DNA of 64,000 nt, taken from Planosporangium thailandense (GTDB lineage Bacteria; Actinomycetota; Actinomycetes; Mycobacteriales; Micromonosporaceae). The DNA lies in NCBI RefSeq assembly GCF_011947195.1, contig NZ_JAATVY010000016.1:1-64000 (forward strand), given 5' to 3'. A program made the position numbers and the translations under genes. Position 1 is the first letter of the stretch. Each line of letters opens with the position of its first letter. Under the pieces are notes generated by a model. It saw only the letters and a program-made list of their open reading frames with translations. It was not told the origin of the DNA and did not search any database. Positions 50,059 to 58,710 of the stretch are shown piece by piece.

Positions 50059-50072
50059 CCGCCCGTTCGCCC

Positions 50073-50113
50073 CGACGGTGGGGGCCGCGCCCGGTGCGTG
50101 GCCCCCACCGTCG
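50073..50113 (+). terminator. Strong terminator hairpin
   Basis: 14-bp arms (50073-50086 and 50100-50113) with a 13-base loop, just after the secreted-protein stop. A second inverted repeat follows at ~50125-50167 (GCCGGTCCCGC/GCGGGACCGGC). Confidence 0.7.
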
Positions 50114-50181
50114 TCCGGTGCGGCGCCGGTCCCGCACACCGGGGCTCGGCGCCGGTGCGCGGGACCGGCACAATGCACACC

Positions 50182-50967
50182 ATGGCTGGGCACCCGCACC
50201 CGCACCCGTACCTGGACGCGCCGACCCCGCTGGCGTTCGCGCACCGCGGCGGGGCGGCCGGCGGCGACGAGAACACCGTCGCCGCGTTCGCCCGTTGCGT
50301 CGCGCTCGGGTACCGGTACGTCGAGACGGACGTGCACGCCACCCGCGACGGTGTGGCCGTGGTGTTCCACGACCCGACGCTCGCACGGATGACCGGCGAC
50401 CGGCGGCGGGTCGCCGACGTGCGCTGGGCGGACCTGGCGGCGCTGCGCATCGCCGGCGAATCGGCGGTGCCGCGCCTCGACGACCTGCTCGACTCGTGGC
50501 CACAGGTACGGTTCAACATCGACGTCAAGTCCGACCAGGCGCTCGGACCGGCCCTGGAGGTGATCCGCCGCGGCGACGCGCACGACCGGGTGCTGCTCGC
50601 GTCGTTCTCCGACGCCCGGCTGCGGCGCATCCGCCGCGAGCTGGGGCCGGCGGTCGCCACGTCGATGGGTACCCGGGAGGTCGCACGGCTGTGGGCGGGC
50701 GCCCGGCTGGGCCGGCTGCGGCGGCTGCCCGCCGGTGTGGTGGCCGCCCAGGTTCCGGTGAGCCAGAACGGCATCCGGGTGGTCACACCGCGGTTCCTGG
50801 CGCACGCGCACCGGCTCGGCCTGCAGGTCCATGTGTGGACGGTCGACGATCCCGTCCGGATTCACGAGTTACTCGACCTGGGCGTGGATGGCATCATGAC
50901 CGATCGCATCGAGGTGCTGCGCGAGGTGTACAGCGCCCGCGGGCTGTGGCCCGCCGAGACGAGATGA
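50182..50967 (+). CDS. Glycerophosphodiester phosphodiesterase
   Basis: 261 residues from ATG 50182 (ATG 50173 is also in frame). LAFAHRGGAAGGDENTVAAFARCVALGYRYVETDVHATRDGVAVVFHDPTLARMTG contains the catalytic HRG, ENT, ETDVH and HDP residues. RFNIDVKSD and VHVWTVDDP and DGIMTDRIEVL complete the barrel. It cleaves glycerophosphodiesters to glycerol-3-phosphate and an alcohol; no signal peptide, so it acts inside. The stop overlaps the next start (ATGA). Confidence 0.93.
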   Translation: MAGHPHPHPYLDAPTPLAFAHRGGAAGGDENTVAAFARCVALGYRYVETDVHATRDGVAVVFHDPTLARMTGDRRRVADVRWADLAALRIAGESAVPRLDDLLDSWPQVRFNIDVKSDQALGPALEVIRRGDAHDRVLLASFSDARLRRIRRELGPAVATSMGTREVARLWAGARLGRLRRLPAGVVAAQVPVSQNGIRVVTPRFLAHAHRLGLQVHVWTVDDPVRIHELLDLGVDGIMTDRIEVLREVYSARGLWPAETR

Positions 50968-52319
50968 GGACGCCGATGGTCGCCGACGCAGGCGTGCGCC
51001 AGGAGCCGAGCACGCGCCGCGAACGCGTCGGCTGGTACTTCTACGACTGGGCCAACTCGGCGTTCCCGACCACCGTGCTGACGGTGTTCCTCGGCCCGTA
51101 CCTGGGCTCGGTGGCGGAAGCCGCCGCCGACGGGCACGGCCGGGTGTACCCGCTGGGCATACCCGTCGCCGCCGGGTCGCTGTTCGCCTACACCGTGTCG
51201 TTGTCGGTGCTGCTGCAGGTGTTCGTGCTGCCGACGATCGGAGCGATCGCCGACCGTAGCTCGCGCAAGAAGGAGCTGCTGGCGCTGCTGGCGTACCTCG
51301 GGGCGGCGGCCACGGTGGCGATGATGTTCGTGACCGGCGGCCGGTACCTGCTGGGCGCGGTGCTGTTCCTGGTCGCCAACGTCGCGTTCGGCGCCAGCAA
51401 CGTCGTGTACTACTCGTTCCTGCCGCAGCTGGCCGGCCCCGACGACCGCGACCGGGTCTCCAGCGTCGGCTGGGCGATCGGTTACATCGGTGGTGGTCTG
51501 CTGCTCGCGCTGAACCTGGCCGCCCTCACCATCGATCCGGGCGGTGCGGGCAAGGCCACGATCGCGCGGTGGAGCATCGTGTCGGCCGGCCTGTGGTGGG
51601 CGGGGTTCACGACGTTGCCGTTGATGCGGCTGCGTAACCGGCCGGCCGTGGCCGGTGAGGCCCGCGGTCCGGTGGTCATCGACGGGTTCCGGCAGCTGTG
51701 GCACACGCTGCGCGAGCTGAGGGCGTTCCCACTGACGCTGTTCTTCCTGGCCACTTACCTGATCTACAACGACGGCATCCAGACGGTCATCGCGATGGCC
51801 AGCGTGTACGCCGACAAGCAGCTCAAGCTCAGCCAGAACGTCCAGGTCTCGACGGTTCTGCTGGTGCAGTTCCTGGCGTTCGCCGGGGCCCTGGCGCTGG
51901 GCCGGCTGGCTCGCCGGTTCGGCGCGCGCAAGACGATCCTCGCCAGCCTGGTGCTGTGGACGGGGGTGCTCGTCGCGGCGTACGGGCTGCCGGCCCACCG
52001 TCCGCTGGCGTTCGTGGCGATGGCCGTCCCGCTGGGTATCGTGCTCGGCGGCAGCCAGGCGCTGAGCCGGTCGCTGTTCAGCCAGCTCATCCCGAACGGC
52101 AAAGAGGCCGAGTACTTCGGCATCTACGAGATCTCCGACAAGGGCACCAGTTGGCTCGGCCCGCTGCTGTTCGGGCTGGCCTACCAGCTGACCGGCAGCT
52201 ACCGGGCGGCGATCGTGTCCCTGGTGGTGTTCTTCGTGGTCGGGTTCGCCGGGCTCGCCGCGGTGCCGGTGCGGCGGGCCATCGTCGCCGCCGGCAACAC
52301 GCCGCCGCGGGTACTGTGA
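50964..52319 (+). CDS. Atg22/UMF1-like MFS transporter
   Basis: 451 residues from ATG 50964, overlapping the phosphodiesterase stop. The N-terminus VGWYFYDWANSAFPTTVLTVFLGPYLG is the signature of the UMF1/Atg22-like group; PTIGAIADRSSRKKELL is the MFS loop, and GGSQALSRSLFSQLIPNGKEAEYFGIYEISDKGTSWLGPLL the second-half signature. About 12 helices. Substrate unknown; coupling to the phosphodiesterase suggests uptake of a glycerophosphodiester or export of a product. Confidence 0.9.
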   Translation: MRTPMVADAGVRQEPSTRRERVGWYFYDWANSAFPTTVLTVFLGPYLGSVAEAAADGHGRVYPLGIPVAAGSLFAYTVSLSVLLQVFVLPTIGAIADRSSRKKELLALLAYLGAAATVAMMFVTGGRYLLGAVLFLVANVAFGASNVVYYSFLPQLAGPDDRDRVSSVGWAIGYIGGGLLLALNLAALTIDPGGAGKATIARWSIVSAGLWWAGFTTLPLMRLRNRPAVAGEARGPVVIDGFRQLWHTLRELRAFPLTLFFLATYLIYNDGIQTVIAMASVYADKQLKLSQNVQVSTVLLVQFLAFAGALALGRLARRFGARKTILASLVLWTGVLVAAYGLPAHRPLAFVAMAVPLGIVLGGSQALSRSLFSQLIPNGKEAEYFGIYEISDKGTSWLGPLLFGLAYQLTGSYRAAIVSLVVFFVVGFAGLAAVPVRRAIVAAGNTPPRVL

Positions 52320-52335
52320 CCGGCCGTCCGGCCGA

Positions 52336-53307
52336 TCAGCCGCGCCGGGACCGGGCGGCCGAGATCACGAATGTCGGGTCGCGGTCGAGGTTGTGCCGGT
52401 CGCGGTCGTAGCGGCGGGTCGTGCGCGGGTCGGCGTGGCCCATCGCGTCCTGGACGTCTTCGAGCGGCACGCCCTCGCCGCGGGCGATGGTGGCGAAGGC
52501 GTGGCGCAGCGAGTGCGGTGACACGTCGGCCCACGCGGGGATCCCGGCTTCCCGGGCGAGCCGCCGGACCAGCCGGAACACCGCGTGCCGGTCGACGCGG
52601 GCGCCGGAGGCGGTGACGAACAGCGGCCCGTCGGGTGGGCCGGGGCGCACGGCGAGGTAGGCGTCGAGCACCGCGGCGGTGGCCGGGGCGAGGGCCCGCC
52701 GGCGGGGCTTGCCGCCCTTTCCGACGAACCGCACGGTGCGGTGGCCGCGTTCGACGCCGAGATCGGTGACGTCCAGGCCGGTCAGCTCGCCGACACGCAA
52801 GCCCAGGTCGGCCAGCAGGGTGATCATCGCGCGGTGCCGGGCGGCCTGCGGCCCGCCCTCCGCGTCGGCCGCGGCCAGCAGGGCGTCGACCTCGGCGGCG
52901 GTGAGCCCGACCGTCGGCGAGTGGTCGCGGTCGACGCGGGGCCGGTCGGCGCCGGAGACCGGGTTGGTGTCGACGGCGCGCAGCCGGACCAGGAAGTCGT
53001 ACCAGCTCGACAGGCCCGACAGCCGCCGGGCGATCGTCGTCGCCGCGGGCGGACGCCCCGACCGTGCATCCACTGTGGACTCCAGTTCGCGGGCGTACTC
53101 GTTGACGTGCAGGAACGACGCGGCGAGCGGATCGACGCTCCGGCGGGCGCACCACTGCAGCCACGCGTCGACGTCACGCTGGTAGGCCGCGCGGGTGTGC
53201 GCGGACAGCCGCCGGTTGCGCAGCCAGGCGCCGGTGACGTCGACCAGGCTGTCGGTGGGCGCGAGGGCGGCGCCGGTGGGCGGCACGGCACGGATCGGCA
53301 GGCTCAT
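52336..53307 (-). CDS. Tyrosine recombinase (XerC/XerD-like)
   Basis: 323 residues. N-terminal SAM-like domain (LSAHTRAAYQRDVDAWLQWC, LSGLSSWYDFLV) and catalytic domain with Arg in LGLRVGELTGL, Lys in GKGGKPRRRAL, HSLRHAFATIARG, and GHADPRTTRRYDRDR with the Tyr nucleophile. It is the second tyrosine recombinase in 8 kb, on the same strand as the first and of similar length. It may be a solitary paralogue rather than a mobile-element integrase; no att-like repeats are evident at its ends. Confidence 0.92.
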   Translation of the reverse strand: MSLPIRAVPPTGAALAPTDSLVDVTGAWLRNRRLSAHTRAAYQRDVDAWLQWCARRSVDPLAASFLHVNEYARELESTVDARSGRPPAATTIARRLSGLSSWYDFLVRLRAVDTNPVSGADRPRVDRDHSPTVGLTAAEVDALLAAADAEGGPQAARHRAMITLLADLGLRVGELTGLDVTDLGVERGHRTVRFVGKGGKPRRRALAPATAAVLDAYLAVRPGPPDGPLFVTASGARVDRHAVFRLVRRLAREAGIPAWADVSPHSLRHAFATIARGEGVPLEDVQDAMGHADPRTTRRYDRDRHNLDRDPTFVISAARSRRG

Positions 53308-53371
53308 CGGTACGCCGAATCCTACTGATCGACCCGCCCGGGGCGGCGCATCCGCCCGGGTCGTCGGCGCG

Positions 53372-53878
53372 TCACACGACGAGAGGGCTGCGCCGCTCGA
53401 CGAGCAGCACGTCCCGCCAGCGGCCGTGCTGGCGGCCGAGGCGTTCCCGGGTGCCGACGACCCGGAACCCGAGCGCCGTGTGCGCGGCCAGGCTCGCCGT
53501 GTTCTCCGGGAAGATCGCCGACTGGATGGTCCAGATCCCGGCGGTCTCGGTGGATGCGATCAGCGCGTGCAGCAGCGCCTTGCCCAGGCCCATGCCGCGG
53601 GCGTCGGGGTGGACGTACACCGAGTGCTCCACCACTCCCGCGTAGACGGCGCGCTGCGACACCCGGGTGCAGGCGACCCAGCCGACCACCCGGCCGGCGG
53701 CGTCGACGGCGACGTGGCGGTGGCCGGGCAGCCGGGTCGCGGCGAACCGTTCCCAGGTCGGTGGCTCGGTTTCGAAGGTAGCCTCGCCGCCGTCGATGCC
53801 GAGGCGGTAGATGTCGAGCACCGCGTCGGCGTGATTGTCCTGCATGGGCACGATCCGGGGCGGTTCACTGCGTGGCAC
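53372..53878 (-). CDS. GNAT acetyltransferase (phosphinothricin acetyltransferase-like)
   Basis: 168 residues. VPMQDNHADAVLDIYRLGIDGGEATFETEPPTWERF and RHVAVDAAGRVVGWVACTRVSQRAVYAGVVEHSVYVHPDARGMGLGKALLHAL carry the PAT/MddA pattern with the acetyl-CoA loop ARGMGLGKAL. FPENTASLAAHTALGFRVVGTRERLGR is the usual ending. It probably acetylates amino-acid analogues such as methionine sulfoximine or phosphinothricin. Confidence 0.9.
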   Translation of the reverse strand: MPRSEPPRIVPMQDNHADAVLDIYRLGIDGGEATFETEPPTWERFAATRLPGHRHVAVDAAGRVVGWVACTRVSQRAVYAGVVEHSVYVHPDARGMGLGKALLHALIASTETAGIWTIQSAIFPENTASLAAHTALGFRVVGTRERLGRQHGRWRDVLLVERRSPLVV

Positions 53879-53947
53879 GTGCCCACTGTAGGGGGCGCGG
53901 ACGCACCGCCCGGCGGCCGCACCAGCGCCTCGACGAGGTGCCGCACC

Positions 53948-54976
53948 TCAACGGCTGGTGACGGCCGGCTCCTCGGCAGGGCACAGGACGAGCCGCTGGC
54001 CGTGCGCCGCGCCGTCCTCGACCAGCCGGTGGGCCTTGGCGGCGGCGGACAGGGGCAGGGTCTGCACCGTGGTGGGGGTGAGCGCGCCGGTGGCGAGCAG
54101 CTGGTTGATGCGCGCGGCCGCCGCGGCGAGGTCGCCGGTGGACGTGTTGCTGATGGCGAAGCCGACGATCGAGGCGTCGCGGGTGTACAGATCGCCGACC
54201 GGCAGGGGTGGGGTGGCGTCCCGCCCGGCGATCAACACGATGCGGCCGCGCGGCGCCAGCAGACCGACGGCCGCGGTGAGATCGTTGTGGCCGGACGTGT
54301 CGATGTGGACGTCGACGCCGTGCGGCGCGTGGAGGCGCAGCCGCTCGGTGAGGTCGGCCGCGCGGTAGTCGACGACGGCGGCCGCGCCCCGGGCCCGGCA
54401 CCGCTCGTGGTCGTCGTCGCGGGCGCTGGCGACGACCCGGGCACCGGCGCGCGCGGCCAGCTCGATCAGCGCGGTGCCGACATTTCCCCCGCCGCCGGCG
54501 ACGTACACGGTCTCGCCCGGCTGCAGCCGGGCGTGGCGGAACAGCGCCAGGTAGGCGGTCGCCGCCGGGTGCAGCACGGCCACCGCGTCGACCGGGTCCA
54601 CCCCGGCCGGCAGCGGGTAGAGCCGGTCGGCCGCCACCACGGCGTACTCGGCGGCGGCGCCCTGACGGCCGGCGTGCCCCAGGCTGTTGCACCACACCCG
54701 GTCGCCGGGCGCGAACCCGGACACGCCGGACCCGCCGGCGACGACGACGCCGACGAGGTCACGGCCGACGATGAACGGCGCCGGCATCGGGGTGCGGTAG
54801 GTGCCGGACCGCACGAACGTGTCGACCGGGTTCACCGCCACGGCGAGCACCTTGACCAGCACGTCGGTGGGGCCGGGCGTCGGCACCGGCAGCAGCCCGT
54901 ACCGGATCTCCTCGGCCGGCCCGGGCCCGGTCACGTACGCGGCCATCATCCGATCCGGTAGCCCCGCCACGGTCAT
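53948..54976 (-). CDS. Zinc-independent MDR-family NADPH:quinone reductase-like oxidoreductase
   Basis: 342 residues from ATG 54976 with GGGAGGG upstream. GTYRTPMPAPFIVGRDLVGVVVAGG, LQPGETVYVAGGGGNVGTALIELAARAGARVVASARDDD hold the GroES-like and Rossmann parts; zinc ligands are not evident. LVEDGAAHGQRLVL near the C-terminus is typical of quinone reductases. It reduces quinones or enones with NADPH. Confidence 0.9.
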   Translation of the reverse strand: MTVAGLPDRMMAAYVTGPGPAEEIRYGLLPVPTPGPTDVLVKVLAVAVNPVDTFVRSGTYRTPMPAPFIVGRDLVGVVVAGGSGVSGFAPGDRVWCNSLGHAGRQGAAAEYAVVAADRLYPLPAGVDPVDAVAVLHPAATAYLALFRHARLQPGETVYVAGGGGNVGTALIELAARAGARVVASARDDDHERCRARGAAAVVDYRAADLTERLRLHAPHGVDVHIDTSGHNDLTAAVGLLAPRGRIVLIAGRDATPPLPVGDLYTRDASIVGFAISNTSTGDLAAAAARINQLLATGALTPTTVQTLPLSAAAKAHRLVEDGAAHGQRLVLCPAEEPAVTSR

Positions 54977-55010
54977 CGCACCCTCCCAGCCGGCGATCGT
55001 CGCACCCGCG

Positions 55011-55886
55011 TCAGGCCGTCATCCGCTCGTGCCGGCCGTACCGCTGATTGATCATCCTCCCGGCTGCGCTGTTGGCCGGCGGGGTGGTGCGGGCCAGGTG
55101 CAGCAGCGTGTCCAGGTTGACCACCACGTCGCCGCTGACCGACGCCCGGTCCATGATCCCGGCGCAGGCCGCCTCGCGGTAGCCGGCGTCAGTGTGGCCG
55201 GCCCGTTCCAGGACGGCCAGCACCTCCTGTCGGGCGTCGGCGAGGCTGCCCTGCCGGCGCGGGCCGACCACCCGGGGACTCGCGGCGCGGATGGCCTGCG
55301 CCGGCGTAACCCTGGCCGGGGCCGGCGGCACGGGCCCGGACCTGGTCGGGGCCGCGGGCGCCGAGCGGGGCGTTGCGGGCCCGGCCGGGGCCGTTGCCTC
55401 GTCGGCGGCGTCGCCGGCCGGGCCCAGGTCGACGACGTGCTTGGCGCACCGGTACTTCTTGTTGGGGTCGGCGCGGCTCTCCATGTGCTTGTAGACGGCG
55501 ACCCGGTGGCCGACGAGGGTCCTGGCCGTCTCCCACAGGGTGCGCCCGGCCGGGCTGTCGGTGCGGTCGCTGCGGATGCTCTCCTCCACCGTCTCGCCGT
55601 CCTTGACGACGTCGAGGGTGAGCATGGCGCGCGTCGTCGACGGCTCGATCTCGACGGCGGTGAGCACCCCGACGAACACCTGGGAGCTCATCAGCTCGGT
55701 CAGCCGGCGGGTCAGCTCGCCCCGGGGGCCGCTTTCGATCCACAGGTCGACCGCGAGCGCCCGGACCCGCTCCAGGTACTGGCCCTGGGACTCGCCGTCG
55801 CGCCGCGCCCCGGCGGCGTGGACGGCCACCGGCAGCAGCCGCAGGGCGAGGTCGGCCGCGTCCCGCGCGGTCTGTTCGGGTGACAT
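55011..55886 (-). CDS. Unknown protein, divergent from an HNH endonuclease
   Basis: 291 residues from ATG 55886. An alpha-helical first ~60 residues (SPEQTARDAADLALRLLPVAV) are followed by a beta-rich part (QVFVGVLTAVEIEPSTTRAMLTLDVV - KDGETVEESIRSDR) that could be an OB-like fold, and a Cys at KYRCAKHV. A Pro/Ala/Arg linker and a helical C-terminus (RQEVLAVLERAGHTDAGYREAACAGIMDRA) end it. I do not recognise the family. The position beside a phage-type HNH gene hints at a prophage- or plasmid-derived origin. Confidence 0.75.
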   Translation of the reverse strand: MSPEQTARDAADLALRLLPVAVHAAGARRDGESQGQYLERVRALAVDLWIESGPRGELTRRLTELMSSQVFVGVLTAVEIEPSTTRAMLTLDVVKDGETVEESIRSDRTDSPAGRTLWETARTLVGHRVAVYKHMESRADPNKKYRCAKHVVDLGPAGDAADEATAPAGPATPRSAPAAPTRSGPVPPAPARVTPAQAIRAASPRVVGPRRQGSLADARQEVLAVLERAGHTDAGYREAACAGIMDRASVSGDVVVNLDTLLHLARTTPPANSAAGRMINQRYGRHERMTA

Positions 55887-56045
55887 GGTGGCTCCAATCC
55901 ACGCCAGTTGGAACTGGTGTACGAATCCCAGTAGACCGTAGGGGTATGACAATTCGCGCCGCGCGGTGGTCCGGGTGTGCGTGCGGGCCGGCCGGGTTGT
56001 ACCAGTTTGTGCCTTACGCCAGGCGGGTTCGGATAGCCTGAGGGC

Positions 56046-56540
56046 GTGCTGGCCGACATCACGGGCCTGTCCCGGCACTTCACCCCGGACAGCCTGCGCG
56101 CCCACCTCCTGGAGCGCGCCACCCGCACCCCGGACGGGTGCCTGATCGTCCACGGCTACGGCGCACGGCGCGGCACCTACCAGAAGGTCGCCGGGCGGGC
56201 CTGGGCGCACATCGCCGCGTACGTGGTGTTCGTCGGCGGATACGACCCCGCTCTCGACATCGACCACACCTGCGGGGTGAAGGACTGCATCGAGCCGACG
56301 CATCTGCGGCAGGTGACCCACGCCGAGCGCTGCCGTGACCGCCGGCAGCGGCCGTACTGCCGCAACGGCCACGTTCGCGAGTTCGACGAGACGACCGGCC
56401 GGTACCGGCGCGGCTGCCGCGCGTGCAATCGGGAGGCACAGCGGCGCTGGCGGCAGCGGCAGGCCGCCGAGGTCGCGCACGCCCGCGCCACCGCAGGCTG
56501 GCGACGAGGGGCCGACGTACCGCCTACCGGCACCCCCTGA
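56046..56540 (+). CDS. HNH endonuclease (homing/phage type)
   Basis: 164 residues from GTG 56046. The HNH core is DIDHTCGVKDCIEPTHLRQVTHAE (His74, Cys76, Cys81, His86), the form seen in phage homing nucleases. A second Cys/His cluster (YCRNGHVREF ... RGCRACNREA) gives an extra zinc ribbon, and a basic RRWRQRQ helix ends it. It probably nicks or cuts DNA at a specific site. It lacks a neighbouring terminase, so a free-standing mobile nuclease is likely. Confidence 0.85.
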   Translation: MLADITGLSRHFTPDSLRAHLLERATRTPDGCLIVHGYGARRGTYQKVAGRAWAHIAAYVVFVGGYDPALDIDHTCGVKDCIEPTHLRQVTHAERCRDRRQRPYCRNGHVREFDETTGRYRRGCRACNREAQRRWRQRQAAEVAHARATAGWRRGADVPPTGTP

Positions 56541-56740
56541 CGCTACGGCGAACTGCACAGTAGAGGTCTTGGCCGGTTCTCCATGGGCACAGCGCTTCGG
56601 CGGCGGTCCCCCGGCGGGCAATCAATGATCGCGGGTGGGTCGTGTCGGCACGCGAGCGAGAAGCGGACCTCATCGATCGGGCACGATATTCGTCAAGATC
56701 GCTGCTACCATGCGGGTCGCAACAGATCGTGGGGGGTGAC

Positions 56741-57058
56741 GTGGACCTGCCTGAGGTGGTGTACGTGCCGGCGTACCCGGACCCGGAGGCGGGGCGTACC
56801 GGTGTGCGGTTCGAGACCCGCCTACTGAGCACCGGCGAGCCGGTCGGCGTCGGGTTTCGCAGCCGGGAGGGGTTGGTCGCCGCACTCGGGCCGGCACAGC
56901 CGTGGTTGGCGATCCGGCTGGACCGCCTGCAAGACATTTTCGGCGCGGCGAGGATCGGGCGGATTCTGATTGATCCGCCGGTGGACGAGGCGGCGGGCCG
57001 GTGGACGCCGGTCCACCTGAACGCTCTGGCCGGCGTGTTGGAGGGGCATCGTGGGTGA
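56741..57058 (+). CDS. SAV_915-like small protein of a type VII-type cluster
   Basis: 105 residues from GTG 56741, preceded by a run GTGGGGGGTGAC. DLPEVVYVPAYPDPEAGRTGVRFETRLLS and SREGLVAALGPAQPWLAIRLDRLQDIFG have the SAV_915/SseB-like pattern of small proteins found beside type VII secretion substrates in actinomycetes. Function not established. Its end overlaps the start of the next gene by 8 bases. Confidence 0.65.
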   Translation: MDLPEVVYVPAYPDPEAGRTGVRFETRLLSTGEPVGVGFRSREGLVAALGPAQPWLAIRLDRLQDIFGAARIGRILIDPPVDEAAGRWTPVHLNALAGVLEGHRG

Positions 57059-57368
57059 CGGTTTCCAGGTGACGCTGCGCGACCTGGCCAACGCGGCGGG
57101 TTCGTTCCACGACGGCGCCGACCAGTTTTCCTGTGCCTTGGGCGATGTCAAAGGCCTGCGGGTCGACTCCGGTGACGGCGCGCTCAACAAGACGATTCAC
57201 GCCACGTTGGAGACTTTGGACGCCCTGCACGTCAAAGTGGTCCAGGCGCTGCACCAGACCGGGAACAAGCTGACCGAGGTACACGACAACTACCAGCGCA
57301 CCAACCTCACCGCCCGCGAGCTCTTCGACAGTGTCATGAACGTCGACCCGATCGACACGAAGAAGTAG
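57051..57368 (+). CDS. Small helical protein, WXG100-like partner candidate
   Basis: 105 residues from GTG 57051. It forms a predicted helix-turn-helix hairpin (FQVTLRDLANAAGSFHDGADQF and NKTIHATLETLDALHVKVVQALHQTGNKLTEVHDNYQRT), the size and shape of ESX/WXG100 substrates, but has no WXG turn (a Gly-Asp turn is present instead). It is translated just before the WSG-containing large protein and probably pairs with it. Confidence 0.65.
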   Translation: MGDGFQVTLRDLANAAGSFHDGADQFSCALGDVKGLRVDSGDGALNKTIHATLETLDALHVKVVQALHQTGNKLTEVHDNYQRTNLTARELFDSVMNVDPIDTKK

Positions 57369-57379
57369 AGGGGCCATCG

Positions 57380-58684
57380 ATGGGCGATAGTTGGCTGGGC
57401 GGCGACATCGGCAGCCTGCACACAGCGGTCGAGGTGCTGGAACCGTGCCAGGCCAAGACCAAGACTGCGCTCACGTACATCGACCAGGACGTGCGCAAAA
57501 TCTCGCAGGACGCGGGCTGGTCCGGCGACGCGGCCACCGGGTTCGCCGCGCACTGGGAGATCGCCTCGGTCGCCGCCAGTGCGGTAGGCACCTTCTGCTC
57601 GGCCGCCGCTACGACCCTGTCGACCCTCGCTGACCAGCTCACCCGCACGGAGAACGCCCTGCGGCAGGCTGCGGCCGCGGCCCGCGCCCAGGGGGCGCTC
57701 ATCGGCGTCGACGGCCGGCCGCAGGCCGGGCCGATCAACCCCGCCGACCCGGCCCACGAGGCCATCACCGCCTACCAGATCGAGTGGCAGCAGGCCCACC
57801 AGCTGGCGCAGGGCTTCCGGGTCGAGGCCGACCGGGCCCTGCTGGAACTGCTGACCGAAATGATGAAGATCATCGACCACGGCGGCGACAGCGCCGGCCT
57901 GGCCAGCGCCGACAAGGTCGCCCTCGCCGACTACCTGCGCGGCATCGGCGCCGTCCCCGCCGCGGTCCGTGACCACCTCGACAAGCTGATCGGCGACGCC
58001 CGCGCCGACTACAACGAGGCGAAGGCGGAATGGAAGAAGGTCCGCGACGCGACCCCGCCCGGCCAGCGCATGCCGGACGACGTGAAGGCACCCCTGCGTG
58101 AGGCGATGAAGGAAATGCAGGGCCTGCAAACCGAGCTGGACGCGCTCGACCACGCCGCCCACCCGATGGCCAAGCTGCTCAACGTCGACGTCGGCGACGT
58201 GGTCGGCCAGTTGCCCCGCGTCGGCGGGGCGTTCGCCGACGCCGCCGACGGCTCGAAAGCCGTCAGGTTCCTCAGCGACGTGCCGGTCATCGACGTCGCG
58301 GCCGCCGGCCTGGGCACCTACTTCCAGGCCAAAGACGACATCGCCAAGGGCGAACACCCCACCAGGGCCATCGCCGAGGACGCCACCGCCAACGTCACCG
58401 GACTGGCTGTCGGCGCCGCCGTCGGCGGGGTCGCCATCGGCGCTGCCACCTTCTTGGGCGCCGCTCCCGTTGCGGCGGTGGCTGCCGGAGCGCTAATCGG
58501 CGGCACTGTTGCGGTCGGCGTGGGCGACATGGTGTACGAAGGCTTCCACGAACACTGGGACGAAGACTTCAAAAAGCACGGCGTCCTCGGCGGGCTCGCC
58601 ACCGGCACCGGACACGTCGTCAGCAATACCGGCAAGGACCTGGCGAACCTGGGCAAGGGCATCTGGCACGGTGTCTTCGGCTGA
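57380..58684 (+). CDS. Large WSG-motif protein, candidate type VII effector
   Basis: 434 residues from ATG 57380. Residues 1-110 form a WXG100-type hairpin with Trp47-Ser-Gly in SQDAGWSGDAATGFAAHW. A long helical region follows (~120-300). The C-terminal ~120 residues are Ala/Gly-rich and amphipathic (TGLAVGAAVGGVAIGAATFLGAAPVAAVAAGALIGGTVAV), a glycine-zipper-like membrane segment, followed by GDMVYEGFHEHWDEDFKK. That arrangement resembles membrane-targeting type VII toxins. No catalytic motif is visible, so a pore-forming role is inferred only. Confidence 0.7.
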   Translation: MGDSWLGGDIGSLHTAVEVLEPCQAKTKTALTYIDQDVRKISQDAGWSGDAATGFAAHWEIASVAASAVGTFCSAAATTLSTLADQLTRTENALRQAAAAARAQGALIGVDGRPQAGPINPADPAHEAITAYQIEWQQAHQLAQGFRVEADRALLELLTEMMKIIDHGGDSAGLASADKVALADYLRGIGAVPAAVRDHLDKLIGDARADYNEAKAEWKKVRDATPPGQRMPDDVKAPLREAMKEMQGLQTELDALDHAAHPMAKLLNVDVGDVVGQLPRVGGAFADAADGSKAVRFLSDVPVIDVAAAGLGTYFQAKDDIAKGEHPTRAIAEDATANVTGLAVGAAVGGVAIGAATFLGAAPVAAVAAGALIGGTVAVGVGDMVYEGFHEHWDEDFKKHGVLGGLATGTGHVVSNTGKDLANLGKGIWHGVFG

Positions 58685-58710
58685 CACGATCGACGGCCAG
58701 AGGTGGTGAG

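Noticed and set aside
48849-50963. Possible N-terminal extension of the Atg22-like transporter
   Set aside because: The extension lies over the secreted protein and phosphodiesterase genes; the ATG at 50964 overlaps the preceding stop and begins the family signature.
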